Below, in pieces: positions 9,695-19,030 of a DNA stretch of 64,000 nucleotides (its first letter is position 1; every line of letters begins with the position of its first letter). Under the pieces are notes generated by a model. It had not been told where the DNA came from and made no database searches. It was given only the letters and a program-made list of their open reading frames with translations. Made by a program: the position numbers and the translations under genes. Origin of the DNA: Williamsia serinedens (lineage in GTDB: Bacteria > Actinomycetota > Actinomycetes > Mycobacteriales > Mycobacteriaceae); the NCBI RefSeq assembly GCF_024171725.1, contig NZ_JAMTCG010000005.1, positions 62,001 to 126,000 of the forward strand, in the 5' to 3' direction.

Positions 9695-12600
9695 ATGCCC
9701 ACGAACGCAGTTCTCGACTTCATCCTGAACCTGCTGCGCGATGACAAGGCGGCCGCCGCATACATGGCGGACCCCCAGTGCGCGCTGAACAACGCCGGCC
9801 TGAGCAACCTGTGCCATGCCGACATCGCCGCAGCCGCGCCGCTCGTGGCCGACTCGGGTCTGTTCCCGGGTGGCTCCCGACTGCCCCAGATCGTCAACGC
9901 CGGGGCGATCCCCGCGGCGGGCGGGATCGGCGGCGGCCTGGGCGGCATCGGTGGCGGCATCGGCGGGATCGGTGGCGGTGTCGCCGTCGGCGGGATCGGC
10001 CTGGGCGGCATCTCGCTCGGCGGGTTCAGCCTCGGTGGCATCAACCTCGGCGGACTCGGTGGCATCAACATCGGCGGTCTCGGGGGCATCAACCTGGGCG
10101 GGCTCGGGGGCATCAACCTCAGCGGCATCGCCTTCCCGTCGCTCACCCTGGGCGACATCGGACTCGGCATCGGCGGGCTCACTCTCGGCGGGATCAACCT
10201 CGGCAACCTCGTCGACCTCAACCTCTCCAACCTGATCGGCCTCGGCCTGGGCAACGTCGGGGTCGGCCTGGGTGACCTGGCCCTGGGCGCGCAGCTCTCG
10301 GCGGTCCTGGCCGCCGCGCTCGCCGGCGCCGTGCAGCTGGGCGGCGACATCGCGCTCGGCCTGGGTGCGGCCTTCGGCGCGTTCGTCGACGCGGTCCTGG
10401 CCCTCGGCGGGGACATCGCCGCGGTCCTCGGCATCGACGGACTCCTCGATCTCGGCGCGACCGTCGCCGGGGTCTTCACCGGTGGCCTCGGTCTCGCCGC
10501 CGGACTCGGCGCGCAGCTCGCCGGGACCATCAACGCCGCCGTCGACGCCGCCGGCGGCATCGGTGCGGTCATCGCCGGCAGCGGCGCCGCGACGGTCGGA
10601 GCCGCGCTCGGTGGCGCCCTCGGTGTCGGTGGTGCGCTCGCGGCGAACGCGGGCGCAGCTCTCGGCGTCGCCCTCGGTGGCGTCCTCGGTGCCGGTGGCG
10701 CCCTGACCGCCGACCTCGCGGCCGCGCTGGCCGGAGGCCTCGGCCTCGGTGGCTCGCTGGCCGCCGTGCTCGGCGGCGCACTCGGTGTCGGTGCCGACCT
10801 GGGAGCGGGCGTCGTCGCCGGACTCTCCGGCGCGCTCGGTGCGGCTCTCGGTGTCACCGGCGGGCTCGCGGGGACCCTGGCCGGGTTGCTCGACGCCTCG
10901 GTGATCGCCGGTCTCGCCGGTGACCTCACCGCCACCCTCCAGACCGCTCTCGGCGGGGTCCTCGCCGCCGGCGGTGCCCTGGCGGGCGACCTCGGGCTCG
11001 CTCTCGGTGCCACCCTCGGCGCGGTCGCCGGACTCGGCGGAGCCCTGGACCTCGCGGGCGTCCTCGGTGCCGGCGGCGCCCTGTCGGCCGCCCTCACCGG
11101 CGCGCTGGGCCTCGGTGGCGGCGTCACCGCCGCCCTCGCCGGTGCCCTCGACGCCGCGCTCTCGGCCGCCGGCGGACTCGATCTGGCGGCGATCCTCGCC
11201 GGGGGTGGCGATCTCGGCCTCGCACTCGGCACGGCGCTGTCGGGTGTCCTCGCGGCCGGCGGCGGTGTCGCCGGCAACCTCGGACTCGCGCTCGGCAGCG
11301 TCCTCGGCGTCGCCCTCGGTGGCGGCGCAGCCCTGACCGGCGCCCTCGGCGCCCAGCTCGCCGGCCTCCTCGCCGGCGGCGTGGGCCTGGGCGCCGCGCT
11401 CGGGACCGTGCTCGGTGGTGCCCTGGACCTGGGTGCGGGCGCCGCGCTGCTCGGCACCGTGACCGGCGACCTCTCCGCACTGCTGGGCGGCTCGCTCGCC
11501 GCGGTGCTCTCCGCCGGCGGCGTCCTGCCGGCAACCCTGTCCGCCGTGCTCGACTCCACGCTGTCCACGCAGCTCGCCACCGCCCTCGGCGGTGTCCTCG
11601 CCGCCGGTGGCGTCATCGGTGCCGACCTCGGCGCCGCGCTGGGCGGCACGCTGACGGCACTCGTCGGCGCGGGTGGCGCGCTGACCGCGGGTCTCGGCGG
11701 TGCGCTGGGCCTCGGTGGCCAGCTCGCGGCCGCGCTCGGCGGCGCGCTCGGACTGGACGGCGCGATCGTCACCCAGCTGGGTGCCGCGCTGACCACCGCC
11801 CTCGGAGGCGGACTCGACCTCGCGGGTGTGCTCGCCGGGACGACGAACCTCGGCGCGATCCTCGCCGGTGCCCTGGGCGCCGGCGGAACCGTGGCCGCGG
11901 GTCTCGGTGCGTCGCTCGGGACGGCATTGGGGGCCGCCCTGACCGGTGGTCTCGGTGCCCAGCTGGCGGGTCTGCTCGCCGGCGGCGTCGGACTGCAGGG
12001 TGCGCTCGCGACCGTCTTCGACGGCGTCCTCGGCCTCGGTGCCGCGACCGGTCTCGCGGCCGACCTGAGCGGAGCGTTGAGCGCCGCCCTGGGCGCCGGT
12101 GGCGTCCTCGGCGCCGACCTGGGTGCGCTGCTGAACGGTGGCCTGGCCGGCCAGCTGTCGACGGCTCTCGGCGCTGCGCTCGCCGGCGGCGGGTCGGTGG
12201 CCGCGGGCCTCGGCGCCGCGCTGGCCCCGGTCCTCGGTGTGGCCGCCGGACTCGGCGGCGTCGTCGTGGTCGACCCGACCGTCGCCGCGAACCTCGGTGG
12301 CACCCTCGCCGCCGGCCTCGGCGCCGCGCTCGGCGTCGACGGCACCGTGATCGGCGCCCTCGGCGCCTCCTTGAACTCGCTGCTCGCCGGCAGTCTGGAC
12401 CCCACGACCCTGCTGTCGGCGAGCAGCGATCTCACCGCGATCCTGTCCGGGGCGCTCGCCGCGGGCGGACCGCTCGCGGCCGGCCTGGGCGCGTCGCTCG
12501 GCGCCGTCCTCGGTGCCGGACTGTCGGGTGCGCTCGGCGCCCAGCTGGCGGGCTTGCTCGCCGGCGGCGCGGACCTCTCGACCGCCCTGACCACGGTGCT

Positions 12601-15349
12601 GGGCGCGGCGACCGGCCTCGGTGCCGGACTGGGGCTCGGTGGGGCCCTCGGCCTCCCCGACCTCGGCGCGGCTCTGACCGCTGCGCTCGCGGGTGGCGGA
12701 CTGGGCGCCGCCGACCTCACCGCCGCGCTCGGCGGTGTCCTCGACGCCGGAGCCGGACTGCAGTCCACGCTGTCGGCGGCCCTCGGGTCGTCGCTCACTG
12801 CGGGCGGCGCCGTCGCCGGCCAGCTCGGCGCGACTCTCGGTGGCGCGCTCACGGCACTGGTCGCGGCCGGTGGCGGCCTGGGCGGTGCGCTCGGTGCCGG
12901 TGGCGCCCTCGCCGCTGCCCTGGGTGGGGCGCTCGGATTGGACGGCGCGATCGTCACCCAGCTCGGTGCCGCGCTCGACGGTGCCCTCGGTGGCGGACTC
13001 GACCTCGCGGGTGTGCTCGCGGGCTCGACCGACCTCGGCGCGATCCTCGCCGGGACCCTGGGTGCCGGCGGGACCGTCGCCGGTGACCTCGGTGCGTCGC
13101 TCGGCACCGCCCTGGGGGCCGCCCTGAACGGCGCCCTCGGTGCTCAGCTGGCGGGCCTGCTCGCCGGCGGAGTCGGACTGCAGGGTGCACTGGCCACCGT
13201 TCTCGGCGGTGCGTTGGGCCTCGACGGTGGTCTGGGCCTCGGCGCGGTGACCGGACTCGCGGCCGACCTGGGTGGCGCGTTGACCGCGGCGTTGGGCGCG
13301 GGTGGCGTGTTCGACACGAATCTCGCTGCGCTGTTGAACGGCGGCCTGAGCGGGCAGCTGTCCGGAGCGCTCGGGACGGCCCTCGCAGGTGGCGGATCGC
13401 TCGCCGCGGGCCTCGGTGCCGCTCTCGCGCCGGTCCTCGGTGTGGCCGCCGGACTCGGCAGCACCGTCGTGATCGACCCGACCATCGTCGCGAACCTCGG
13501 TGGCACCCTCGCCACCGGCCTCGGAGCCGCCCTCGGCATCGACGGCACCGCGATCGGCGCCCTCGGCGCCTCCTTGAACTCGCTGCTCGCCGGCAGTCTG
13601 GACCCCACGACCCTGCTGTCGGCGAGCAGCGACCTCACCACCGTCCTCTCGGGCGCACTGGCTGCGGGCGGACCGCTCGCGGCCGGCCTGGGCGCGTCGC
13701 TCGGCGCCGTCCTCGGTTCCGGGCTGTCGGGTGCGCTCGGCGCTCAGCTGGCGGGCCTGCTCGCCGGCGGTGCCGACCTGTCCGGCGCCCTGACCACCGT
13801 CCTCGGTGCCGCGACCGGCCTCGGCGCCGGGGTGGGCCTCGGTGGCGGACTGGCGGGCGGTCTCGGCGGGGCCCTCGGGCTCGCCGGTGGACTGGGAATC
13901 CCGGACATCGGCGCCGCGCTGACCGGTGCTCTCGCGGCGGGCGGCCTCGGCGCCGCCGACCTCGGTGCAGCGCTCGGCGGTGTCCTCGGAGCCGGTGCCG
14001 GACTGCAGACCACGCTGTCGGCGGCCCTCGGGTCGTCGCTGGCGGCGGGCGGAGACGTCGCCGGCCAGCTCGGTGCGGCTCTGGGCGGCCTGGCGGCCGG
14101 CGGACTCGACCTCGGCGGCGCGCTCGGTGTCGGCGGTGCGATCGACCCCGTCGCGCTGGGCGGTCAGATCGCCTCCGGCCTGACCGGCGCCCTGGACGTC
14201 GACCCGGCCCTGACCGGTCAGCTCGGCGCAGCCCTCGGTGGCGCGCTCGCCCTCGATCCCGGATCGCTCGGCGGTGCCGCGGGCATCGGTGGCGCGCTCT
14301 CGGCGGCACTGTCGGCCGGCGGACCCATCGCGGGTGCGGTCGGTGCCGGCCTGGGCGCGGTCCTCGGCGGCGCGATCGTCGCCGACGGTGGGTCGCAGCT
14401 CATCGCGCAGCTCGGCGCGGGTGCCGGACTCGGTGCGGCGCTCGCCGGCACCGTGACCAACGCCCTCGCGGTCGACGGCCAGCTCGGCGCGCAGCTGGGT
14501 GCGGCACTGTCCGGTGCCATCTCCGGCGCGCCGGTGCTCGGTCTGCCGGATCTGGGCGGCGCGCTGCCGAACCTGGGTCTGCCCGATCTGGGTGGGCTGC
14601 CCGGCCTGCCCGGTCTCGGTCTGCCCGACCTGCCGGCACCGACCATCCCGACGCCGGGTGTCCCCGACCTCGGTGGTGCCCTCGGCGGCCTCATCGGCGG
14701 ACTGACCCCGGAGCTGCCGTCCGGCGGCGACATCGTCGGCCCGATCGTGAACGGCCCGGACATCATCGGCCCGGTGCTCAGCGGCCCCGACATCATCGGC
14801 CCGGTGTTCAGCGGCCCCGACATCGTCGGCCCGGTGTTCAACGGCCCGAACGTGATCGGACCGGTCTTCACCGGCCCCAACATCGTGGGTCCCGAGTTCC
14901 ACGGTCCGAACATCATCGGCCCGTCGGGTTCCGGCCCGGACATCATCGGGCCCTCGGGCTCCGGACCGAACATCATCGGACCGTCGGGATCGGGACCCCA
15001 CCTCGTCGGACCCTCGGGCTCCGGTCCGGACTTCAGCGTCCTGCCGGGCACCGGTGCCGGCACCAACGCGGTCGCGCCGTCGGCGACGTCGGGTGACCCC
15101 GCTGCCACCACCCAGCACAGCAACCCGTTCCCGGACACCTCGACCTCGTCGCACAGCGGCTGGTCGGGCCTGAACCCCGACAGCACGTTCGGCGGGACCT
15201 CGGGCGGGTCGGACCTCTCCAGCGGGCTGCACAACGGCCTGACGAGCGGTCTGCAGGGCGGTCTCGGCGACGTGACCGGCGGCCTGACCGGCGGCGGCCA
15301 CGTCGACCCGTCGGCCGGCACCCACCACACGGACATCGGCCACGGCTGA
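9695..15349 (+). CDS. Giant IniB-like Gly/Ala-rich protein
   Basis: Protein of 1884 residues. The N-terminus (MPTNAVLDFILNLLRDDKAA, to about residue 60) matches the IniB N-terminal domain. Then come a GG-[IL]-G region rich in GGI/GGL units (about 70-190), about 1400 residues of degenerate Ala/Gly/Leu helical repeats including a large tandem duplication, ten decapeptide repeats near residues 1677-1776, and a Ser/Thr/Gly tail. No signal peptide or hydrophobic anchor is evident. Mycobacterial IniB has about 480 residues, so this form is about four times larger. ATG 9695 has a good GAGGAG upstream. Long open frames on the other strand are by-products of its composition. Molecular function is unknown; the context is the cell-wall-stress ini operon. 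Confidence 0.85.
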   Translation: MPTNAVLDFILNLLRDDKAAAAYMADPQCALNNAGLSNLCHADIAAAAPLVADSGLFPGGSRLPQIVNAGAIPAAGGIGGGLGGIGGGIGGIGGGVAVGGIGLGGISLGGFSLGGINLGGLGGINIGGLGGINLGGLGGINLSGIAFPSLTLGDIGLGIGGLTLGGINLGNLVDLNLSNLIGLGLGNVGVGLGDLALGAQLSAVLAAALAGAVQLGGDIALGLGAAFGAFVDAVLALGGDIAAVLGIDGLLDLGATVAGVFTGGLGLAAGLGAQLAGTINAAVDAAGGIGAVIAGSGAATVGAALGGALGVGGALAANAGAALGVALGGVLGAGGALTADLAAALAGGLGLGGSLAAVLGGALGVGADLGAGVVAGLSGALGAALGVTGGLAGTLAGLLDASVIAGLAGDLTATLQTALGGVLAAGGALAGDLGLALGATLGAVAGLGGALDLAGVLGAGGALSAALTGALGLGGGVTAALAGALDAALSAAGGLDLAAILAGGGDLGLALGTALSGVLAAGGGVAGNLGLALGSVLGVALGGGAALTGALGAQLAGLLAGGVGLGAALGTVLGGALDLGAGAALLGTVTGDLSALLGGSLAAVLSAGGVLPATLSAVLDSTLSTQLATALGGVLAAGGVIGADLGAALGGTLTALVGAGGALTAGLGGALGLGGQLAAALGGALGLDGAIVTQLGAALTTALGGGLDLAGVLAGTTNLGAILAGALGAGGTVAAGLGASLGTALGAALTGGLGAQLAGLLAGGVGLQGALATVFDGVLGLGAATGLAADLSGALSAALGAGGVLGADLGALLNGGLAGQLSTALGAALAGGGSVAAGLGAALAPVLGVAAGLGGVVVVDPTVAANLGGTLAAGLGAALGVDGTVIGALGASLNSLLAGSLDPTTLLSASSDLTAILSGALAAGGPLAAGLGASLGAVLGAGLSGALGAQLAGLLAGGADLSTALTTVLGAATGLGAGLGLGGALGLPDLGAALTAALAGGGLGAADLTAALGGVLDAGAGLQSTLSAALGSSLTAGGAVAGQLGATLGGALTALVAAGGGLGGALGAGGALAAALGGALGLDGAIVTQLGAALDGALGGGLDLAGVLAGSTDLGAILAGTLGAGGTVAGDLGASLGTALGAALNGALGAQLAGLLAGGVGLQGALATVLGGALGLDGGLGLGAVTGLAADLGGALTAALGAGGVFDTNLAALLNGGLSGQLSGALGTALAGGGSLAAGLGAALAPVLGVAAGLGSTVVIDPTIVANLGGTLATGLGAALGIDGTAIGALGASLNSLLAGSLDPTTLLSASSDLTTVLSGALAAGGPLAAGLGASLGAVLGSGLSGALGAQLAGLLAGGADLSGALTTVLGAATGLGAGVGLGGGLAGGLGGALGLAGGLGIPDIGAALTGALAAGGLGAADLGAALGGVLGAGAGLQTTLSAALGSSLAAGGDVAGQLGAALGGLAAGGLDLGGALGVGGAIDPVALGGQIASGLTGALDVDPALTGQLGAALGGALALDPGSLGGAAGIGGALSAALSAGGPIAGAVGAGLGAVLGGAIVADGGSQLIAQLGAGAGLGAALAGTVTNALAVDGQLGAQLGAALSGAISGAPVLGLPDLGGALPNLGLPDLGGLPGLPGLGLPDLPAPTIPTPGVPDLGGALGGLIGGLTPELPSGGDIVGPIVNGPDIIGPVLSGPDIIGPVFSGPDIVGPVFNGPNVIGPVFTGPNIVGPEFHGPNIIGPSGSGPDIIGPSGSGPNIIGPSGSGPHLVGPSGSGPDFSVLPGTGAGTNAVAPSATSGDPAATTQHSNPFPDTSTSSHSGWSGLNPDSTFGGTSGGSDLSSGLHNGLTSGLQGGLGDVTGGLTGGGHVDPSAGTHHTDIGHG
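11742..14110 (+). repeat. Tandem ~400-residue duplication inside the iniB-like gene
   Basis: Two long units follow each other, approximately 11742-12926 and 12927-14110. The marker GLDGAIVTQLGAAL recurs at a distance of 1185 bp, and the marker GASLNSLLAGSLDPTTLL recurs 1203 bp apart (12364 and 13567 region) with near-identical bases. An 18-bp indel separates the halves. Unit ends are approximate because of low complexity. Confidence 0.85.
14723..15022 (+). repeat. Ten decapeptide repeats in the IniB-like C-terminus
   Basis: A 30-bp period encodes ten units of the form GP[DN][IV][IV]GPxxS. The first unit is GGDIVGPIVN, the middle ones resemble GPDIIGPVFS, and the last four end in GPSGS. The regular Gly-Pro spacing suggests an extended, possibly wall- or partner-binding rod. 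Confidence 0.9.
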
Positions 15350-15357
15350 TCCCCTCC

Positions 15358-15387
15358 GGCCGGACGCGACGCCCGTCGGGTCCGGCC
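15358..15387 (+). terminator. Terminator-like hairpin after iniB
   Basis: Starting 9 bp after the iniB stop, GGCCGGAC (15358-15365) pairs with GTCCGGCC (15380-15387). Inner arms CGACG/CGTCG give a nearly continuous 14-bp stem with a 2-nt loop and one G-G mismatch. No T run follows. It may partly end transcription, or protect the iniB mRNA end while letting some read-through reach iniA. Confidence 0.6.
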
Positions 15388-15545
15388 CCACAGAGCCGGT
15401 CACGGCCGCGACGACGGTTGCCCCGAACTGCCGTCTCGAGGCCCTGTGACGGCATCGGCCCCGTACGCTGAGCGTGCGGGGCCGGTGTGGTCTCCGACCC
15501 CGGTGACGCCCGTGACGACACAGACAGGACCCCGCCACCCCCACC

Positions 15546-17570
15546 ATGCAGCCGACGCCCCCGCCCCACGCTCCGCTCCCCGCCGCCACGGGTCCCGCGA
15601 CCCCGCCGCAGCAGTTCCCCGGACCGCAGGGTCCGGCCGGGGCCGACCAGTCGGCGAGCAGGCAGCTGGACGAGTTGCTGCGGCAGATGGCCGACGTCGC
15701 CGCCGGTCTCGAGCGGGAGGACCTCGTCGCCCGCCTCGACGGCGCGCGGACCCGGATCATCGACCCGCGCCTGCGGATCGTCGTCGTCGGACAGCTCAAA
15801 CAGGGCAAGAGCCAGTTCGTGAACTCCCTGCTCGACATCGAGGTCTGCTCCGTCGGCGACGACGAGACCACGGCCGTGCCGACGCTGGTGCAGCACGCGC
15901 AGACCGCGTCGGCGCACCTCGTCCTCGACGACCCCGGCAGCAACGAGCCGGTGCAGGTGGACATCCCGATCGACGCGATCCGCGGCATCACCCCTGACAC
16001 CCCGTACGCGGAGGGCCGGTCGGTCGTCCGGCTCGAGGTGTCCGTGCCCAACCCGCTGCTCGCCGACGGGCTCGTCCTCGTCGACACGCCGGGCGTCGGC
16101 GGCCACGGGAACCCGCACGCCGCGTCCACGCTGGGACTGATCCCGTCGGCGGACGCCGTGCTGGTCGTGTCCGACGCCAGCCAGGAGTTCACCGAGCCGG
16201 AGATTCAGTTTCTCAAGCAGGTGACCGCCCTCTGCCCGACGGTCGCGTGCCTGGTCTCGAAGACCGATCTGTACCCGCACTGGCGACGCATCGTCGAGGC
16301 CGACCGCGCGCACCTGCAGCGCGAGGGCATCGACGTCCCACTGTTGCCGATCAGCTCGGTGCTGCGGACACATGCGATCCGGCGCAACGACGCCGGTCTG
16401 ATGGCCGAGTCGGGTTTCACCGACCTGTACGGCTTCCTGCGGGACCGCGTCGTCGCGCACGCCGAGCAGACCACCCGTGCGTCGGTCGCGCTCGACCTGC
16501 GGTCGGTGTCGGAACACCTCGCGCTGACCCTCGGCAGCGAACTCGCCGCGCTCCGCGACCCCGAGACGGCCGCGGCCGCACTCGAGGGTCTCCGACGTGC
16601 GCAGACCGCGGCCGAGGAGATGCAGCAGAAGTCGTCGCGCTGGCAGCAGACCCTCGCCGACGGCATCGCCGACCTCGCCGGCGACGTCGAACACGACCTG
16701 CGTGACCGGCTTCGCGCCGTCACCCGCGAGGCCGAGAAGGCCGTCGACGAGGGCGATCCGGGCAAGGACTGGGCGCAGCTCTCGGAGTGGTTGGCCGACC
16801 AGATCGCCACCGCGGTCGGCGACAACTTCGTGTGGGCGCACGAGCAGTCGGTGTGGCTGGCGGACCGCGTCGCCGAACACTTCGCGGAGACGGCGAAGAC
16901 CGCGCTGCCCGACCTCGACATCGCCGACATCGACGGCGTCTTCGAGCCGGTCACCGAACTCGCCGACCTCGAGTCGGGCCGCCTCGGCATCGGGCAGAAA
17001 GCACTCATCGGACTGCGCGGGTCGTACGGCGGCGTGCTCATGTTCGGTCTCATCACGACGCTGATGGGTCTCGCCCTGATCAACCCGATCTCGGTCGGTG
17101 CGGGTGTGCTGCTCGGCTCGAAGGCCTACCGCGACGACAAGGGCGCCCGGGTCGACCAGCGCCGCATCAAGGCCAAACAGGCCATCCACGCGTTCACCGA
17201 CGACGTCAGCTTCCAGGTCGGCAAGGAGTCCCGGGATCGCCTGCGGCACGTCCAGCGTGCGCTGCGCGACCACTTCGTCGACGTCGCCGACCAGGCCGCG
17301 CGCTCGGTGAGCGAGTCGCTGCGTGCGGCGCAGGAGGCCGCGCAGTCGGAGCACTCGCTGCGTGCCTCGCGCACCGCCGAGCTCGAGCAACAGCTCCGCG
17401 CGGTCGCGGCCCTGCGTACTGTCTCCGACCGCCTCGAGGTCGCCGCGGGACCCGTGCGCCCGGCCGTCGCCCCGGCGTCGACCCCGCCGCCCGCCCCGCC
17501 GGCCGTGGCGACGCCCCCGACCACCCCGACGGGTCGACACAGCGCCGATCCGACACGATGGCAGGCGTGA
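15546..17570 (+). CDS. iniA: Dynamin-like GTPase, IniA-type
   Basis: Bacterial dynamin-family GTPase of 674 residues. IniA of mycobacteria remodels membranes and helps cells tolerate cell-wall inhibitors. Visible motifs are G1 VGQLKQGKS (residues 81-89), G2 Thr in DETTAVPT, G3 VDTPGVGG and G4 SKTDLYP. A long helical region follows, with a hydrophobic membrane paddle (GVLMFGLITTLMGLALI, about residue 500), then more helices and a Pro-rich tail. The Pro-rich N-terminus (about 1-35) has no strong Shine-Dalgarno, so the start is approximate. The iniC start lies inside its 3' end, indicating coupled translation of the GTPase pair. Confidence 0.9.
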   Translation: MQPTPPPHAPLPAATGPATPPQQFPGPQGPAGADQSASRQLDELLRQMADVAAGLEREDLVARLDGARTRIIDPRLRIVVVGQLKQGKSQFVNSLLDIEVCSVGDDETTAVPTLVQHAQTASAHLVLDDPGSNEPVQVDIPIDAIRGITPDTPYAEGRSVVRLEVSVPNPLLADGLVLVDTPGVGGHGNPHAASTLGLIPSADAVLVVSDASQEFTEPEIQFLKQVTALCPTVACLVSKTDLYPHWRRIVEADRAHLQREGIDVPLLPISSVLRTHAIRRNDAGLMAESGFTDLYGFLRDRVVAHAEQTTRASVALDLRSVSEHLALTLGSELAALRDPETAAAALEGLRRAQTAAEEMQQKSSRWQQTLADGIADLAGDVEHDLRDRLRAVTREAEKAVDEGDPGKDWAQLSEWLADQIATAVGDNFVWAHEQSVWLADRVAEHFAETAKTALPDLDIADIDGVFEPVTELADLESGRLGIGQKALIGLRGSYGGVLMFGLITTLMGLALINPISVGAGVLLGSKAYRDDKGARVDQRRIKAKQAIHAFTDDVSFQVGKESRDRLRHVQRALRDHFVDVADQAARSVSESLRAAQEAAQSEHSLRASRTAELEQQLRAVAALRTVSDRLEVAAGPVRPAVAPASTPPPAPPAVATPPTTPTGRHSADPTRWQA

Positions 17571-19030
17571 GGACGCTCGACCGAGCGCGCGCCCTGATCG
17601 ACGCGGCACTGCAGGCGCACGCGCATGACCCGGACTGCTACGGGCGGCTCCTCGAGTGCTCGCGCCGCCTCGACGAGCCGCTGCGTGTCGCGCTCGCCGG
17701 CTCGCTCAAGGCGGGGAAGTCCACGCTGCTCAACGCGCTCGTGGGGCAGGACATCGCGCCCACCGACGCGACCGAATGCACGCGCGTGGTCACCTGGTAC
17801 CGCCAGGGCGCGACGCCGACGGTGACAGCGACCTACGACGAGAACCGCACGACGTCGATCCCGGTGCTGCGCCCCGGCGGGCGCCTGACGTTCGACTTCG
17901 GCACCCTCACCTCCGACCGGGTGTCCCGCCTCGACGTCACCTGGCCGGCGTCGGCGCTGCGGACCACCACGATCATCGACACGCCGGGCACGGCGTCGCT
18001 GTCGCGGGAGGTGTCGGCGCAGACCGTCGACATGCTCACCCCCGACGACGCCGAGTCGGGTGCGGACGCCGTCGTCTACCTGCTGCGCACGCTGTCGGCG
18101 GCGGACACGACGATGCTGGCCCGGATCAACGAGTCGATCGGTCGGGAGTCCGGGCCGCTCGGTGTCGTCGGAGTGGTCTCACGAGCCGACGAGATCGGCG
18201 CCGGGCGCATGGACGCGATGATGTCTGCCCGCGATGTCGCCGCCCGGTTCGCGGGGGAGCTGGAACGCACCGGCCTGTGTCAGGCCGTGGTGCCCGTCGC
18301 AGGGCTGGTCGCACTGGCGGCCCGCACGATGCGCGAGGTGGAGTACCGCGCGCTGGTCGCGCTCGCCGGGGTCGCGCCCGACGACCTCGACCTGGCGATG
18401 CTGTCGGTGGACCGGTTCGCCTCGGCCGCAACGCAGTTGCCGGTCCCACCGGAGGTGCGCGCCGGCCTGTTGGACCGGTTCGGGATGTTCGGGATCCGGT
18501 TGTCCGTCACCCTGATCCGGCTCGGCACACCCGACTCGCCCACGCTGGCCGCGGAACTCGTCGAGCGCAGCGGACTGGACGAACTGCGGTCGGTGATCGA
18601 CGTGCAGTTCGGTCAGCGCGCCGAGCAGCTGAAGAGCCACTCGGCCCTCGTCGCCGTCGGGCGGATCCTCGCCGACAGCCGGGTGGCCGGGGCGCAGGAC
18701 CTGCGTCACGACGCCGCGCGCATGCTCGCCGACGTGCACGGCTTCGCCGAGCTGCGACTGCTCGGTCGGCTGCGGTCGGGGCGGATCCATCTCCCCGAGG
18801 AGCATCTCGCCGACCTGGCGCGCATCGTCGGCGGGATGGGCATCGACCCGGCCATCCGCCTCGGCCTCCCCGGTGACAGCGACGACGACGCGATCCGCGC
18901 CGCGGCGCTCGAGGCCGTCCGGATGTGGCGCGCCCGCGCCCGCCACCCCCTCCTCGACCGGCCCACCGCCCTCGCCTGCGACGCCGCGGCGCGCAGCGCC
19001 GAAGGCGTCCTCGCCGAACTCCCCCGCTAG
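17558..19030 (+). CDS. iniC: Dynamin-like GTPase, IniC-type
   Basis: Second dynamin-like GTPase of the locus, 490 residues, close to the length of mycobacterial IniC (about 493). It has G1 LAGSLKAGKSTLLN (around residues 46-59), G2 TECTRVVT, G3 IDTPGTASL and a G4-like VSRADEIG. The long hydrophobic paddle seen in the IniA-type protein is absent, so it probably acts with IniA as a heteromeric partner (inference from family and overlap). ATG 17558 lies 13 bp before the iniA stop; GTG 17567, forming a GTGA overlap, is an equally reasonable start. A repeat-rich non-coding stretch follows. Confidence 0.88.
   Translation: MAGVRTLDRARALIDAALQAHAHDPDCYGRLLECSRRLDEPLRVALAGSLKAGKSTLLNALVGQDIAPTDATECTRVVTWYRQGATPTVTATYDENRTTSIPVLRPGGRLTFDFGTLTSDRVSRLDVTWPASALRTTTIIDTPGTASLSREVSAQTVDMLTPDDAESGADAVVYLLRTLSAADTTMLARINESIGRESGPLGVVGVVSRADEIGAGRMDAMMSARDVAARFAGELERTGLCQAVVPVAGLVALAARTMREVEYRALVALAGVAPDDLDLAMLSVDRFASAATQLPVPPEVRAGLLDRFGMFGIRLSVTLIRLGTPDSPTLAAELVERSGLDELRSVIDVQFGQRAEQLKSHSALVAVGRILADSRVAGAQDLRHDAARMLADVHGFAELRLLGRLRSGRIHLPEEHLADLARIVGGMGIDPAIRLGLPGDSDDDAIRAAALEAVRMWRARARHPLLDRPTALACDAAARSAEGVLAELPR

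Noticed and set aside
10000-15030. CRISPR-like array in the iniB region
   Set aside because: The repeats are in-frame coding units with no unique spacers, no conserved 28-37 nt direct repeat, and no cas genes nearby.
8800-16192. Very long open frames on the minus strand across iniB (up to about 2200 codons)
   Set aside because: They arise because Gly/Ala/Leu-rich GC codons in iniB give few stops in the antisense frames. Their translations are Ala/Pro/Ser/Arg- or Gly/Gln/Glu-rich strings without domains, while the plus frame has the IniB N-terminal domain and a proper ribosome-binding site.
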